A stretch of 64,000 bases of DNA from Trematomus loennbergii (Eukaryota; Chordata; Actinopteri; Perciformes; Nototheniidae): contig JAAOOA010000006.1 of NCBI GenBank assembly GCA_012861695.1, forward strand, positions 30,724,734-30,788,733. Direction: 5' to 3'. Made by a program: the position numbers and the translations under genes. The notes under the pieces are model-generated. The model was not told where the DNA came from. It worked only from the letters and a program-made list of their open reading frames with translations, and did not search any database. This document shows positions 1-12,543 of this stretch, one piece after another (position 1 is the stretch's first letter; every line of letters begins with the position of its first letter).

Positions 1-561
1 ATCAGCTTTCAATAAGCCAGCAATTGCTACTGCATTGGCTTAAAATGTGCGTGGTTGTCACCTTTTTTCTGTCATGTGTGTCACACACATGTTAGCATAA
101 AACTTACCCTGCATGATTATCATCTTTTTCACTGTAATGGGACCCTAATTTACAAAGTTTCAATATGCTGTATTAAAGAAGGCTTGAAACTAGAGATTGA
201 GTTCACAAACCCATTAGGAAAATATTTCCCGAAGTGATAAATCAAGTGAGATGTCGGGTCATTTTTTGGTCATTATACAATTTGACTTCTTATGGCCCCC
301 TGCTGGCCATTAGAGAGAATGCAGGTATTCTCTTTTCAGACCATGAGTGTGCCATCTAGTAAAGGCAATTTGTCAATGGCACATCAATGAACCACATTGA
401 CTGTTGGACAAGCCACATCTGAGGTGTACATTGAAAAGGGGTTGTTAGTGTAGGTGACTAGTTGACTGAAAATCTGTAATAATGCCAGCCTTATTTTTTT
501 ATATAAAATACACATTAAACATTCTAACAGCACAAATACTCTGTTCCTTGTTTTCTGACAG

Positions 562-831
562 AACTTCATCTATAAATGGGACCGCAGTCACAGCTGCTCT
601 GTTACAGATGTGGAGAGGATCAGATATGAAACGTCTGTTCAACTCATGTTCAGGTAGGTTGACTCTACTGTTTTGTTGTAATTCATATACCGGTAATTAC
701 AAACCTTTTGTCCAATCCTTCTTCTGTTGTCCATGACTTACCCCTGTTTCTCTGCAGAGAGCAGATCCAGGAGCCCACTGAAGAGGAGTTAATATGCAAC
801 TACACCAACACCCTCACCTACACCTGCACTG
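562..831 (+). CDS. Two spliced exons of an unidentified gene cut by the left window edge
   Basis: Two candidate coding exons join cleanly. Exon a is 562-653, preceded by a pyrimidine-rich tract and ctgacag and followed by gtaggt. Exon b is 758-831, preceded by ctctgcag and followed by gtgaca. The open frame of exon a ends on AG and exon b supplies the next A, so the reading frame continues through the junction without a stop. The peptide has several cysteines and an acidic stretch (QEPTEEE) followed by CNYTNTLTYTC, which could suit an extracellular or lumenal domain. I do not recognise the protein. Upstream exons must lie left of the window and downstream ones were not found. The next few kilobases on the right are repeats, so the continuation could be obscured. 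A pseudogene fragment is possible. Confidence 0.5.
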
Positions 832-1720
832 GTGACACACACACAGCACCATCACCGACGAGACTGCTACTAAATGTGTCTATTGTGTGGTAGAAGCATT
901 GAAAGGTCAACATCACAGCATACAACCAATGTTTGTTCATTTGTAATTATTTTTACAAATAATTACTGCTGCTGCAAAAAACACATGTTCTTATTGTGTG
1001 TCATGTTATTTATAAACCACTGCCAATGAGAACACCGACACCTCCTCATCTCCACCGCTCCCATGTTTTCTTTTGTGTTGCCATAAGTTAGTCTCTCTGC
1101 GTTTCTGCGCTGGGCTAATGCTAATGCTAATAATGCTAATGCAAGGATGATACAATGGCGGCTTCACAAAACTTTTTGGGAGTTTTACGGCGTGGTTTGC
1201 ATTCCGCCCAGCCAATCAGACATAGGAACCTTTTTCTCCCACGAAAGTACCTGCTCTCTAGCAGGGACGGAAAAGGGGGTAAAAAAGGTTCTGATGAACT
1301 CATTTTAGTTCCGGCTCTTTTTGGTGTGAACGCGATATTTCGAACTATATCGGAACTAAAGTGGGAAAAGTACTGCGGTGTGAACGCGGCTAATGTCGAG
1401 GAAGGCTGCTCCAGAGCCACTATTTTAAGCATACTACGTCATCGAGTCCCGCCGAAGGACTGTTCCAATGTCCAGGATACTTGGAATTCTACCGAGGCCG
1501 GCGTACTTCGTTGCGGGAAATTTCGAGGCTGCACATGTGTAGACTCCGCGGTCTTAAAATCCCCACAATGCTTTGCGCACGGACCAATTTCCAAATCTTT
1601 GGCGGAAATCGCTCCATTTAAGGCGGGGCCTCTCATATGACGCACACCTGCACACCTGTTAGCCTGTTCCACCGTTCTTCGTTTTCCGAGGCTAGGAAGG
1701 ATTCTTGCCTCGCTTCTGAA
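832..1720. other. Non-coding stretch, probably repeat-derived
   Basis: No exon was recognised. Positions 1100-1145 hold a short GCTAAT-rich run. Positions 1160-1700 are GC-richer than their surroundings and contain repeated phrases such as gtgtgaacgcg (near 1324 and 1378), which looks like a dispersed fish repeat rather than coding sequence. The longest open frame there (1155-1640, + strand) has no domain signature. Confidence 0.4.
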
Positions 1721-2397
1721 CATGGGCGGCGCCAGGATTTTTTTGCTGCAGTAGCTTAGCAGTTGCTATATGACAGCACGGCGTTGCTAGTTCATTTTCA
1801 AAATAAATAAACAAACAATACAGTGGGCCAAGCACCAGCCTGTTCATATTGTAGCGTTCACCGCTATTCAAGATCACAGATCACAAGCCTTCAATGTCGT
1901 AAACGTTCTCTTTATTTTATGGTATTGACGGCCACAACCACGCCTTACAGAGCCAATCAATAGTATAACACTCATGACTTTTCCCCACACTCGAACACAA
2001 CTCCTACCGTCTCGTACTCCCTTCACACACACCGGAAAACGCACACACACACCTGGAAGGGGCGGTCTCTCCCTAACTCCCACCAACAACATTGCCTAAA
2101 TAACTTTACAAATGTACTAAACTGTGCACATCTGATAACTGAAATAACTATTAACTTGGACACGCTACAATATTATCATTAATATTTACATTAAAACATT
2201 CCTTTGACACTTATAACATTACTTTGCAAGGTAAGCACAACCAAAATAAGTTTGTAAAAGCAGAATTTGAACACTGTTTCTGTGCTCCTACAATATTTGT
2301 GTATAATACCATTACACCCTAAGCGTACACAATAGCGATCGTTCACGGTTTCAACTGGCATGCTGTGGCATTTAACCTCATCACCACACCACAGACA

Positions 2398-2439
<42 letters not shown>

Positions 2440-2707
2440 GTTCCGGCTCCGTTGGAGATTGCGGCCGTTTACGCTGACTTGTGAGAAATCTTTCCATTTT
2501 CGATCTGTGTTCACATACTGAGAATTATAACAACATTAGCCAAGTAATAGTTTGCGCTTTAACTTACAATGACCCCTGATAGATCTCGCGAGAATGTGTA
2601 TAAATATATATAGATACATTTTCATAACAAAACAATGGGGTTGCTAAGCCGTTGCTAGGCCAATTGTTGGAGTTGCTATAGCAAGCTACCCCCTGGCGCC
2701 GCCCCTG
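1721..2707. mobile_element. hAT-type non-autonomous element with GGCGCC-containing ends
   Basis: The element begins CATGGGCGGCGCCAGG and ends CCTGGCGCCGCCCCTG, an imperfect terminal inverted repeat. It is flanked on both sides by the same 8 bases, CTTCTGAA (1713-1720 and 2708-2715), the 8-bp target-site duplication expected of hAT or related transposases. It is 987 bp long with no transposase-like frame. It carries a CA microsatellite. Its ends resemble those of the larger element at 47226-51596, so the two are probably the same family. Confidence 0.82.
2401..2439. repeat. (CA)n microsatellite
   Basis: About 19 uninterrupted CA units, inside the hAT-like element at 1721-2707. Confidence 0.95.
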
Positions 2708-2715
2708 CTTCTGAA

Positions 2716-4400
2716 GCAAGTGACTTGGAGGTACATGTGCTAACAAGCAAGCCTCCTCGACATTGAGAAACACCCCCTCTGTACAACTGAAACTGCTTGC
2801 AGAGAAGACGTCCTGTCATTGGTCGAGCCGAAAATGAGTGGGTGGGGCTAAATATTCCCAGGTTGGGTGCCAATTCCATAGTATTCAATAATAAATAATA
2901 TAAAGTATTTTCCCAGGGCTTAATAATACAGCATTGCCCCCCCCCCCCATCACTACCATTGGGGTTTCCAGGTTAGTCTTCTTAATGTAAACCACTCAGA
3001 TTCAGGAGGTTTATAGCTTTAAAATGTGGCGGTTTGCATTTATTTGCCCAACCATAAAGAGCCAAGTATATTGTCTTACTTCACAATGGTTAAAAAATGA
3101 ATGAATGAATGCATGTACTGCTGCTTAACATGGGAATAACATGTATGATTCTTGCTTATCTTTCATTTGAGCAGTTGTTCCAGCACTAAAATACAAATAT
3201 AACATGGGAACTCAGGTGTTAGGTGGATTCACCAGCTTTTGAAAAATCAGATCTCGTTGCTTTTGACAAAAACATGTGTCCATTATGTTCTGCTGTGTAG
3301 AGCAGGTCTAAGTTATCTCTTTTTACTTGTGAGGGATCATCCTTGAAGGGTTATTGTGGTTTCTTCTCTCTAGTGCAGTAAGTAAGAAAATAATGACACC
3401 AGAACATTTATTGAGAGACGTGCATGTGTATTCTGGGTAAGGATGGAGGCTACTTCTAAATACTTTGCACAGAGTGGTATTTTATGTAACGTATTTAGAT
3501 ATGTTTTTAAACTGGAATCCTGGATTTTTTTTTATTCTAGAAAGGACACAGTTCTAGCAAGAAAACAACAGGGATTTCCTTTTTGTATTGAAAGCGATTT
3601 GTATAGAGAAGTTGGAATGCCATTTTATTATATTTGTATTAAGTTGAGATACAGTTTGTACAATAAAACTCTTTATACAAGATTGACAAATAGATTTTAA
3701 ATAAATATTTTGAAGACTTCTTTTTGTATTTTATTGTTTTTTGGCACATTACTTGGGGCATCACCTTTCTTTCAGTTTAAAATTAGCCTGTTAGCAGTAC
3801 TGCCATTATCTCTGTTTTACTAGTATTACTGCATTATAAACACACAAACACATACACTCCCAATGTACCGAAATTCACTTCAAAGAAGGTGCTGCTGAAC
3901 TGGTTAGTTTTATTTCAGTAGAAATGTCCAAAAGATCTTGTTTTTCATGTCCCAAGAGCAATAAAAACACTTTGTAAAAAAATCCTGACTGAGGCTTTCA
4001 TAATTCATGCATGAAAGGGTTAATTTCTTCACTGCACAGTGTTGTATGTGCACTTTATATAGACATATGCTATAAAGGCCACCATGATTGATTTCAGACA
4101 TTGTTGTGACTAAATATGAGATTACACAGCCAAAAAATGTAAATTCATCTTTCACAGCAAGGGTTTTTAAACAGTAGCTCAGGCTTCCCTTGTGGAGCGG
4201 ATCAGGGGAACATGAGGAAAGAAAATAAAACAAGATGAGGAAACTAACAGAAGTGTTTAATGCTGGTTATTCTATCAGATATGTAACACATGGAGGTTGA
4301 AAGGTTTTATGGAATGTGAAGATAAATCTGTAGCTCAATGAATTTTAAGGTAAATTGAGCAAAATGATCAAAAGGCTGGATTAGAAAGGTAATGTAATGC
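2716..4400. other. AT-rich intergenic DNA
   Basis: No exon, retroelement domain or clear inverted-repeat element was recognised between the first hAT-like element and the pop4 promoter. A C10-type run lies near 2937-2947, and there are scattered ATGAATGA-like short repeats near 3100. Confidence 0.5.
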
Positions 4401-4472
4401 GTTGTTCTGACTGTAGAGGGCAACATTCCCCACAGCGGTCAGTCTGCCGCAAACTGCAGAAGAAGAAGAAAC

Positions 4473-4481
4473 CCGGAAGTG
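4473..4481 (+). promoter_or_regulatory. ETS-type CCGGAAGTG motif in the pop4 promoter
   Basis: CCGGAAGTG lies about 110 bases upstream of the pop4 start codon in a TATA-less stretch. This is the consensus for ETS/GABP-type activators, common in housekeeping promoters, which fits a core RNase P subunit. The function is inferred from motif and position only. Confidence 0.5.
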
Positions 4482-4592
4482 AGCTCGTGTTGTAAACAAA
4501 ACATGTGAAGAGTTGTTCTGCTGTCAGAAAGAGCCGGCGTTTACATTTGGAATTGATACGGTATTCTTCAGGAAGTCCGCGAAAACGAGGGA

Positions 4593-6750
4593 ATGGAAGG
4601 TGAGTTTAAGCAGTCGAAGGGTGATGAACATGACCCGGAAACACAACATTCTTCAAGTTGGTTTAAAACCCACCATGTGTCCCTTCTGTTTATTTCATCC
4701 TAATGTCTGTGTAGGGATGCTAAATACCCATTGGGAGAAGTATTCAACCAAAATAAAAGTAGCAATACAGTGTAGATATTGTTACAAATAAAAAGGATGT
4801 ACTAAAAGTAGAAATACAAAAACGACAAAATACAATACACGTAACATTCTTTCAGAAGGCACCTCGTGCTGCTATTGTTGATACTAGCTCAAATACATAT
4901 CTCTCTGGCTCATGTCACTGAACAGTCTTAATGAATGCTGTTATTTCCACCTGTGCTGTTGCTGCTTTGACCAATCAAAATGCCTCTCGTGAGAAAGGGC
5001 TAATGTGTCATCCTTCACTTCATATAATGATGAAAACCAGGGGCGTTTCCTGGACCTGGAAACATTCGGGGCTTAGCCCACAGTAGCAGTGCCAGAGATT
5101 TTCTTTTGAGGGTGCTGTGGGGTAGCTTGACGTTTCATAGAGGTTGCTCAAACATGTAGGGTTTCCCATTAAGGTACCGGGCGCTACAGTGGAATGTTCT
5201 ACTGCAACACTCTCCACACGCACACACACAGTGTGTACCCGCGACTGTTACAATGAAGGCTCGATAATCAGCTCACGGCATATAGGTGTAAGCAGGGCCG
5301 TCCCTGGCCAACATGAGGCCCCACGCAAAGTTATATGATGAGGCCCTCTGTTTTTACGCGAGCGTCGACGGGGGGGCGGTTGCTAGTGGAGCCTCGCAGC
5401 AGCGAAACTGTGCAGCGCCACACTAATTGCGCCGCATAAGCGCATAGGTGCGCCGCATTTTCGGCTCAGTTGAGGCTCCCTCCGCGAGGTGAGGTCCCCT
5501 CCGCGAGGTGAGGCCCCACGTAGTCTGCATGATCGGTCTGTAGGGAGGGACGGCCCTGGGTGTAAGCAGGGGTGAAGTGCTATTTTTATAAGTGGGGAGT
5601 GGTCCTAGCATCCTCTAGGGGGTCCAATAAGGAAAACCAATAAAGTAAATATGAACAGGTGGTAAAATAAACAAACTACGATAAGAAAGAATATACATTG
5701 ATTGATTTGGGTATAAGGGAATTTGGTAAACTTCAATTGCATTGCTGATATAATAAAACCTTTACTTTTCTGATTTCACAAGTGTTTCCAAAGTTACCAT
5801 TGAAATCAGGAACAGTGGGATCAATCAGAATGAGACCAATTATGAGACTGAAAATACACATTTCAGGCGGAACCAAACAGTATTGAGATTAGACACCAGT
5901 GTCTGGCTGATGAGCTTTCAGCGTTGGAAAACAGAACTGCCTCTGTACTTTCTGCAGCAGCCAGTCGAACAGGTCTGTCTCTGTGCCCGCTGTCACAATA
6001 TGCAACTGTAGCTCTCTTATGTAAAGTGATCTCATCCTCATTCTTCAGTGTGAAACTCCCAGGCTTTATCATGGCTCAAGGTTCTCTGGAAAACTTCATA
6101 TGTTATATATAGCTTTCCTGTCCAGAAGAATCCTATGATTGGGTATTTTGATTTTAAATTACAACCAGATATTTAATGTGAATAGACAAATAAAAAATGG
6201 AATAACCCCACAACAGCCTACAGATGGATTTGAGTTCATGTATGACTTTGTATAGGGCAGCAGTAGGAATAGAAGCTCCTTGAGGCTAGCTGCTGGGGTT
6301 CACATCGGCCCTGCAACCCCTCCTGTGTTCTGGTCCAGAAGCTCAGGGAGTCCATCAGGTTTGGTGTAACACTAGATGTGTTTGTTCTGTTCAACAGAAG
6401 CTCTTGTTCGAGCCACCATCCCTCAGGATCTGGAGAAGCTTCTCGGTGTGGAGGTAAGCAGAGACCTACTGAGGACATGATGTGCTGCACAGTGATCCCT
6501 TTCCAGTCAGGCTGTGCACAGTCTTCCTGCAGATAATAAAGGGACATGAGAAATACTTTGTCTATGAATCAACATGTGCAGATATTTTGAAAATCACTTG
6601 GAAATGTTCTATAAAAACATGTTGGTTCACCCTTATGAAAAAAGGAGGATTTGATTTTAGAATACAATAATATAGACAAGACATTTGAATATTATTACAT
6701 GCATCTTTTTTTCTGGAATTTTTCTGTGTCTGTATACAATTAAGTTGTCT

Positions 6751-6792
<42 letters not shown>

Positions 6793-9776
6793 GGTATATA
6801 TATATCTTATTTTCTACATTCATGTTTAAAATATTGTTTTGCATCTGTTTTTGATTCGTAGGTACTTTTGTTATTTGAAGTGGGAAAATGCACAGCAATG
6901 CGACACAACCGATTCAGAAAAAAACCAACGATAGTAGTCGACTAGAGTTTACTCCTAAAATGTTGATATCCAATATATTGATCTATTTATTGCTGAAAAT
7001 GATTAGTGGAAAAATAAAGGAATGTCATCTTATATATTGATCTATTTATTGTTCACTCTAGTTATTCCCTAGTATTATGATGTCATAAATATCATCAGAC
7101 ACGCTCTACTACACTTTCTTTCACACATTTGATGCTATACAAGCCTGGACTTTTTTTTCTGTTTTTATAATAAGTCCAGCTCTCTGTAAATATCTCTGTC
7201 TCATTTCCAGTCTCGACCCCACCCTAAAGCCTTCACCGATGCCTTCCTGAAGAACAGCCTCCCGCAGACCACACGCTGCGATGTGAACAACCTGCTGACC
7301 CACAAGGCTCTGATCCTGGGCTACAGCAGGCCCAAGAAGGACAAGAGGAAGAGCAAGAAACCCAAGGGACTGAACGCCCGGCAGAAGAGGGCCATGAAGG
7401 TCTTCCAGCTCAAACCTGAGCACCAGAGGTGGGGGAGGAAAGTGGAGGAGGGGACGGGTATTGGGAGGAAATGTGTTTGGAACATTAACACATCATTGTT
7501 CTTGATTGTGATAGATTCCTCATTAAGTTTGATTCTTCCCAGTATCACTGCTGTGTCGTTTAAAGGTCCCATGTCATGGCCATTTCTACTGATCATCATT
7601 CCATTGTTGAGGTCTACTAGAATAGATTTACATTGTTCAATGTTCCAAACTCACATTGGTTTCTCATACAGCATCTCTGTATAGTATGTGTATTCACTCT
7701 CTGTCCTACACGCCTTGTTGGAGCTCCTGCCCCCCCCCCCTCCCTATGAGCCCACTGTGCTCTGATTGGTCAGCTCGCCCTCTCTGTTCTGATGAGTCCA
7801 CCACCGTTACAGCGGAACATCAGTGATTATGTGTTACAATGGCGTTCGTTAGCAACCAGGAAATGACACCAGTAATGACAAACAGATGAGAATGCTGCGT
7901 GGGGTCTGGGTGCCGTGTTGGCGGGACGTTGCACGGCTCGCTGCTCCGCCCTTTGAGGCTCGAGGAGCGGACAGTGTGAGCTGGGTTACTGGTGTCGTTT
8001 CCTGGTTGCTGCGTCTCAGCCTGAGCACACAGGCGGAGATCCGCGGAGCCGCGGCTGAGAAAGATAAGGCTGAGTGAGTGAGTGAGTGAGTGAGTGAGTG
8101 TGTGTGTGTGTGTGAGGAGCTCCGCGGATTGGTCCATTTGGACCTGGGTATGGTTACGTCACCATACTCAGGAAGAAAAAAATGAAGAAAAATAAATCAC
8201 CAACGAGGCGTTTTGGGGTCTTTTCTGTGTTAGAGTTTTACTCGCTACAGGGTGTACTTTGAGGGCACACCGTTTACATGCAGAAAAAGCTTCATAACAC
8301 AAGGGGACGGGTAATAACCAGAAAAGCATGACATGGGACCTTTAAGTCCATTCAATAAAAAACTCCTTAGTTGGAGTTGTGGTTTCTATTTCCAAACAAA
8401 TGTGAAAATGACACTTCCTATTTATTTTACGAGTCAGGGGGCATTATACAGACGAGAACAATCAACATAAACTGCATCCATCCCAAAAATAACAATAAGA
8501 GCTTGTGGAAAAAAGACTTCACCGCCTCCCCGTTCTAACCATCATCACCTGTCCCCATTGTTCTGCTCTTTATGGACACACATGTAATATCCTTACATAA
8601 TTATCTTAATATAATCTAAAACCACAGACAAATAATCAAACAATATGAATCATATTAAAGTAGAAATGTCTCTAAAAATCCCTGTCTTCATCCTTGTCCT
8701 GTAGATACGAGCTCTTCCTGCCTCTGCATGACCTCTGGAGACAGTACGTTATCGACCTGTGCAGCGGGCTGAAGCCAACAAGGTAAAGCACTTTGCATTG
8801 TCACACATCAACTCTGCCAATCCCACTAAACTGCACAGGAGAAGTTTGCAGAAGTCCTTGTATTCCCCGTGTGCGCCGTCTCATGTGTGACGCTGTGTTT
8901 TTACAGCAATCCACAGTTTGTGCAGCAGAAGCTCCTGAAGGCTGACTTCCACGGTGCCATCGTCACAGGTAGAGTTTCAGCTTTCTCTCACACCAACATC
9001 ACTGTGAGATACATCGGTGTCACATTTGAAGTCATAGTGAAGTTTAATACGAGTGAAAATAAGCCGTAGACCCTGATTTCAGGTTTTTTTTTAAAACGAT
9101 TTCTTGATTAATTTGTCATCATTTGGCCACCTGCTTCCATAACGGATAACTAAATAAGACATAGCAACACTGTGAGTCGGATCTTTCCTACGGGTCCTAT
9201 AAGATAGAAACCTTTTCAAATGACTCATTTAGATATTATTGATTATCCAGATAATGAATTCACAACAATCTACTTATTGTATGCCCATCAGACAATATCC
9301 TATTGTGCTGACTGAGTTCTAATAGTTCATGTTTGTCTCTGTCACAGTGGTGCGCTCTAAATGCCCGTCGTATGTAGGGACTACCGGGATCATCGTCCAA
9401 GAATTCAAACACGTCTTCAAGATCATCACCAGAGAAGACAAACTGAAAGGTAAGACTCACGAAAACAGGACACAATCATTTTGTGTTCCAGTCGTCTGTG
9501 CCTCCATCATATTCTTAGTTGTTTTTAACTATGGTCCACCATGTCAGAATTGTCACAATACAATATAATGTTCTACAAAAAAATGGTGAAGCTTTTGATG
9601 GCAGTGTTACAGATTGTTTGTATTCTCTCTGTGTGACAGTGATCCCCAAGAGGAACAGCGTGTTCTCAGTGGAGATCAACGGCTTCGTGTCCCACATCTA
9701 CGGGAGCAAGTTTGAGCAGCGAGCCAGTGAACGCTCCGCCAAGAAGTTTAAAGTGAGAGGAACCATCGACCTGTGA
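4593..9776 (+). CDS. pop4: RNase P / RNase MRP protein subunit p29 (Rpp29/Pop4), seven coding exons
   Basis: Coding exons: 4593-4599, 6398-6453, 7211-7428, 8705-8782, 8907-8968, 9348-9449 and 9640-9776. All junctions are GT-AG and in phase. Together they total 660 nt, encoding 219 residues, about the length of human POP4 (220). The first exon carries only ATG GAA plus one base. The basic linker (KKDKRKSKKPKGLNARQKR, exon 3) precedes the conserved fold: LFLPLHDLWRQYV, then KLLKADFHGAIV, KCPSYVGTTGI, FKIITREDKLKVIPK and the C-terminal ERSAKKFK. Rpp29 is an Sm-like beta-barrel subunit that binds the RNA of RNase P, the nuclear enzyme removing tRNA 5' leaders, and of RNase MRP in pre-rRNA processing. 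The start was chosen because it is the only ATG giving an in-frame splice into exon 2. The frame is intact throughout. Intron 1 holds a hAT MITE and intron 3 a TTAA MITE. Confidence 0.96.
5293..5558. mobile_element. Short hAT-type MITE in pop4 intron 1
   Basis: A 266-bp element starts CAGGGCCGTCCCTGGCC and ends GGGACGGCCCTG. It is flanked by identical 8-bp direct repeats GGTGTAAG (5285-5292 and 5559-5566). Short CAGGG...CCCTG ends with an 8-bp duplication are typical of hAT MITEs. No coding capacity. Confidence 0.9.
6754..6805. repeat. (AT)n microsatellite in pop4 intron 2
   Basis: An alternating AT tract, briefly interrupted by ACGGT. Confidence 0.95.
7564..8341. mobile_element. TTAA-flanked MITE (family A, copy 1) in pop4 intron 3
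   Basis: The element is bounded by TTAA at 7560-7563 and 8342-8345, with inverted ends AGGTCCCATGTCATG and CATGACATGGGACCT. TTAA duplication is characteristic of piggyBac (and Kolobok) transposases. It is 778 bp and non-coding, with an internal GAGT/GTGT simple repeat near 8069-8114. Further copies lie at 33253, 35123 and, in antisense and partial, near 49920-50184. Confidence 0.88.
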
Positions 9777-11613
9777 GGAGTCAGTGACCATCAGAGACAT
9801 GACACACACTGCCTCACACTGCCCTCTGTCGGCAGTCAGAGGAACTGCAACAACAATGGCACATATAGCAAGTGGTCTTTTATTGTTTGTGGGACCATAC
9901 CTTTTTTTTGTATTTTGAAGGGATCCCCGCTGATTCTGCTCTGGATGAATTTGAGTTACACATGGTGAGGACTGAAAAGCCACTAACTCAGTTAGATAAT
10001 GTTTTCTGTGTGCGAGAAAAACAACCCTGACGATGTCATCACTCATCTGCTTGGAGAATTCAAAGTAATAGGGATGTCCCAATTACGGCCCTTTTCCCAT
10101 CCAAGTGGATTTAATATTGGGTATCTTGATTCAATATTGTAATATTAATTAAATACATATCTGACACTAAAAATACAGACTGTCATTTGTAACCTATTGT
10201 ATACCAGCTACTGGAACCAAAAACCAAAGCCTGGTATAATTTATAATAGTATTTTGTTTGCTTTTGCTAGGGCTGCTTCAGAGTGACAACAATGAAAAAC
10301 ATGTCAGAAAGTGGTTGTTTTTTGAAAATATGTTAAAATTCCTCAAAGAAAAGCCTCACTAAAGCCTTTTTATTAGTTACATTTCAAAGAAAGCCCAGTT
10401 ACGTGTGTAGTGTTAGGCTCATTAGACTGTACACCTGTAAACTGGTATTTGTTTTTCAGAGCTTTGTGTGTAGTGCATGAGGAAATAAAAAGGGGAGGTT
10501 TTTATATTGTGTTAGTGGAAGTCATTGCAGAGCATGTTTTCTGTTGGACAGCAGTGTTTGTTTTTTATTGTGAAATGTATTTTCTACAGAATAGGATGAA
10601 GCTAAAGTGACGCATATGTCCGTCTGCACCCTTTGTGTAACAGATCAAGTGAAGGTTTCACTCAGATCTCATTACTGATCCAGACTTACAGGTTTGTTTC
10701 TGTTTGGAGCCAGATATAATCTGTAAGGATGAGTTTATTACCATGTACACAATGTTGAAATGTTCATGTCTTTCAGCTTGCACACGTAGAAAATGCATCC
10801 TGGATCTTTTGTAAAAGGAAAGCCTTCTCCAAACAATCATTTATAAAACTAAAGTCACGGTATTACACATGATTCATATGAGCTGATCTGTTTGAAGCTA
10901 AAACACTTTTAGCATTTCCACTTTTCTAATGATAGAGTCTGGCTTGGATTTGTTTCAGATGTTAGCACACATAAATATATTTATTTCACTCCACGTTCTA
11001 AAAACTAGTCCCTACAGCCATGCATTTCTAATAACAGATTTTGCACTTACAATCAAAACAGAACTTATTCTAAATAGAATATAGGATATATAAAAAGGAA
11101 AACATTTGTGGAGATTAAATAGACCCTTGTCGTCACCCTTAGACATGTATAGTGAATATATTCAAAATAACGTATTCATATTCTGATATCACACTGTCCT
11201 AGTCATGTTAGGAATCATTTAATTAGGTCACATATCTCTACTTGTGTCAGGTCTTTCTCTCCTTAATATAATACCAAATATTTGAGAAGCCATTGAAAAG
11301 CCTCCAGATGAAGAGGCTTACTGCAGGCCCTGTGCAGGATCAATCTGTGAAGAGAATTGCCTCAGAATGCATGGCGACGTACAAAGTGACTGCATCATTG
11401 TTTTCACCTGTATCGTTTCTTTGTCTGTTCTTCTTGGCCGAGCCTTTTACTTGTAAAAAAAAAGTGTTGTCCTTGTAAAACCTATGCTGAATTTGTCTCT
11501 GAAACATGATATATTAGAAAAATGTTATGTGTTGTTTGACAGATACGTTTTTTATTTGCAAAACTAAATGCATTAGTTTGTAGATGGTGTTTTGTATTTG
11601 CAAACCACACTGT
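9777..11613. other. pop4 3' flank and AT-rich intergenic DNA
   Basis: The first part is expected to be pop4 3' UTR. An AATAAA occurs within gaggaaataaaaag near 10484-10490, but I cannot tell whether it is the used poly(A) signal. No further gene or recognisable element was seen. Confidence 0.4.
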
Positions 11614-12377
11614 GGCCCAATCCCAAACCACTGAGACTGGTCTCTTACCTGACCGGAGTCACGCTGTGTGTGTCCGTCAGGAAACACGCTGTTTACAAGT
11701 AGTTCCAGCAAACATCCACTGATAAATTGCGATGTTAACAACCTCATGATAACCTCATATTTTTTTAACTTAGGATCGTACCTGTGTTTAGTCTAGAAAA
11801 AGGTAAATGTGTGCATTTTATTATAAAGTTGTGTATATTTACAGACTGTTGCAAAAACTAAGAAGCTTATAAACATCAGGTTTAAAACTAAAAGAGCTTT
11901 ACAAAAAAGTAACACAATGAAAGATGTTTGGAGTTTTATTTGAGTTCTTAATTTACATTTTTTGTCTAAGAGATGCCGATTTGAAACCGTTGTTACATAC
12001 AGTTACGGCATTTCCTGTTTCTGCCGGAGAGAGGGGAGTTTGTCCCAAAGCTTGCCGCTGTATAGAGTGGCGAAGTCCCTCCCACTTACTTCCGGGGTAT
12101 GGGACCTTATTTCGGAAAAATTATGCATTGAAGTCAATGGGGAGAGAAAACTTATCTTTCGATCCCGTTTGAATGTGCCATGAATTACACATATGATGTT
12201 TGTCAATCTTAAAAAATCATTTCCATGTCAAAAAAGTCACAGTTTGTCTTAAAACTGTTGAAATATAAGACTTTGAAAAATACGAAACTAGAAAGACTAC
12301 AAATCCCAGAGTCGCGTAAGTGATGTCACAATTGAGACACTACGATACACGTATAATACCGTATATATACGATCAGC

Positions 12378-12406
12378 GCCATATAGATAGAATCTATCTA
12401 TATGGC
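12378..12406. repeat. Perfect short palindrome inside the TIR element
   Basis: GCCATATAGATAGA and its reverse complement, separated by one base, form a 14-bp stem. The same palindrome recurs in the inner copy near 13693-13723. Confidence 0.85.
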
Positions 12407-12429
12407 TAAGATAAGATAACTTTCACAAG

Positions 12430-12543
12430 ATGCCTGTGTGCTTAGTACCACGTTGTTGTTATTATACCAGCAATGGGTCTTGCTCGTTATTTTGCTTCCC
12501 GTCTGATGAAAGGACCAGGAGTACTCTGGATCAAGCTAGCTAG
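12430..12543 (+). pseudogene. Short open frame in the TIR element with THAP-like features
   Basis: An ATG at 12430 opens a 37-codon frame ending at TAG 12541. It begins MPVCLVPRC and continues to a CFPSDERTR-like segment. A Met-Pro-x-Cys start, a second cysteine a few residues later and an FP-acidic-R segment resemble the first part of a THAP zinc finger, found in P-element-type and other transposases. The remaining zinc ligands are absent before the stop. This may be a remnant of the parental transposase; the resemblance is suggestive only. The same frame occurs in the inner copy on the - strand. Confidence 0.25.

Noticed and set aside
1155..1640. 161-codon + strand open frame
   Set aside because: No domain signature; the region is GC-rich, repeat-like and contains recurring phrases rather than codon-like structure.
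2191..2514. 107-codon - strand open frame
   Set aside because: Contains a Cys-Val run produced by the CA microsatellite inside a hAT-like element.
9666..10082. 138-codon - strand open frame
   Set aside because: Antisense of pop4 exon 7 and its 3' flank; pop4 on the + strand explains the conservation.
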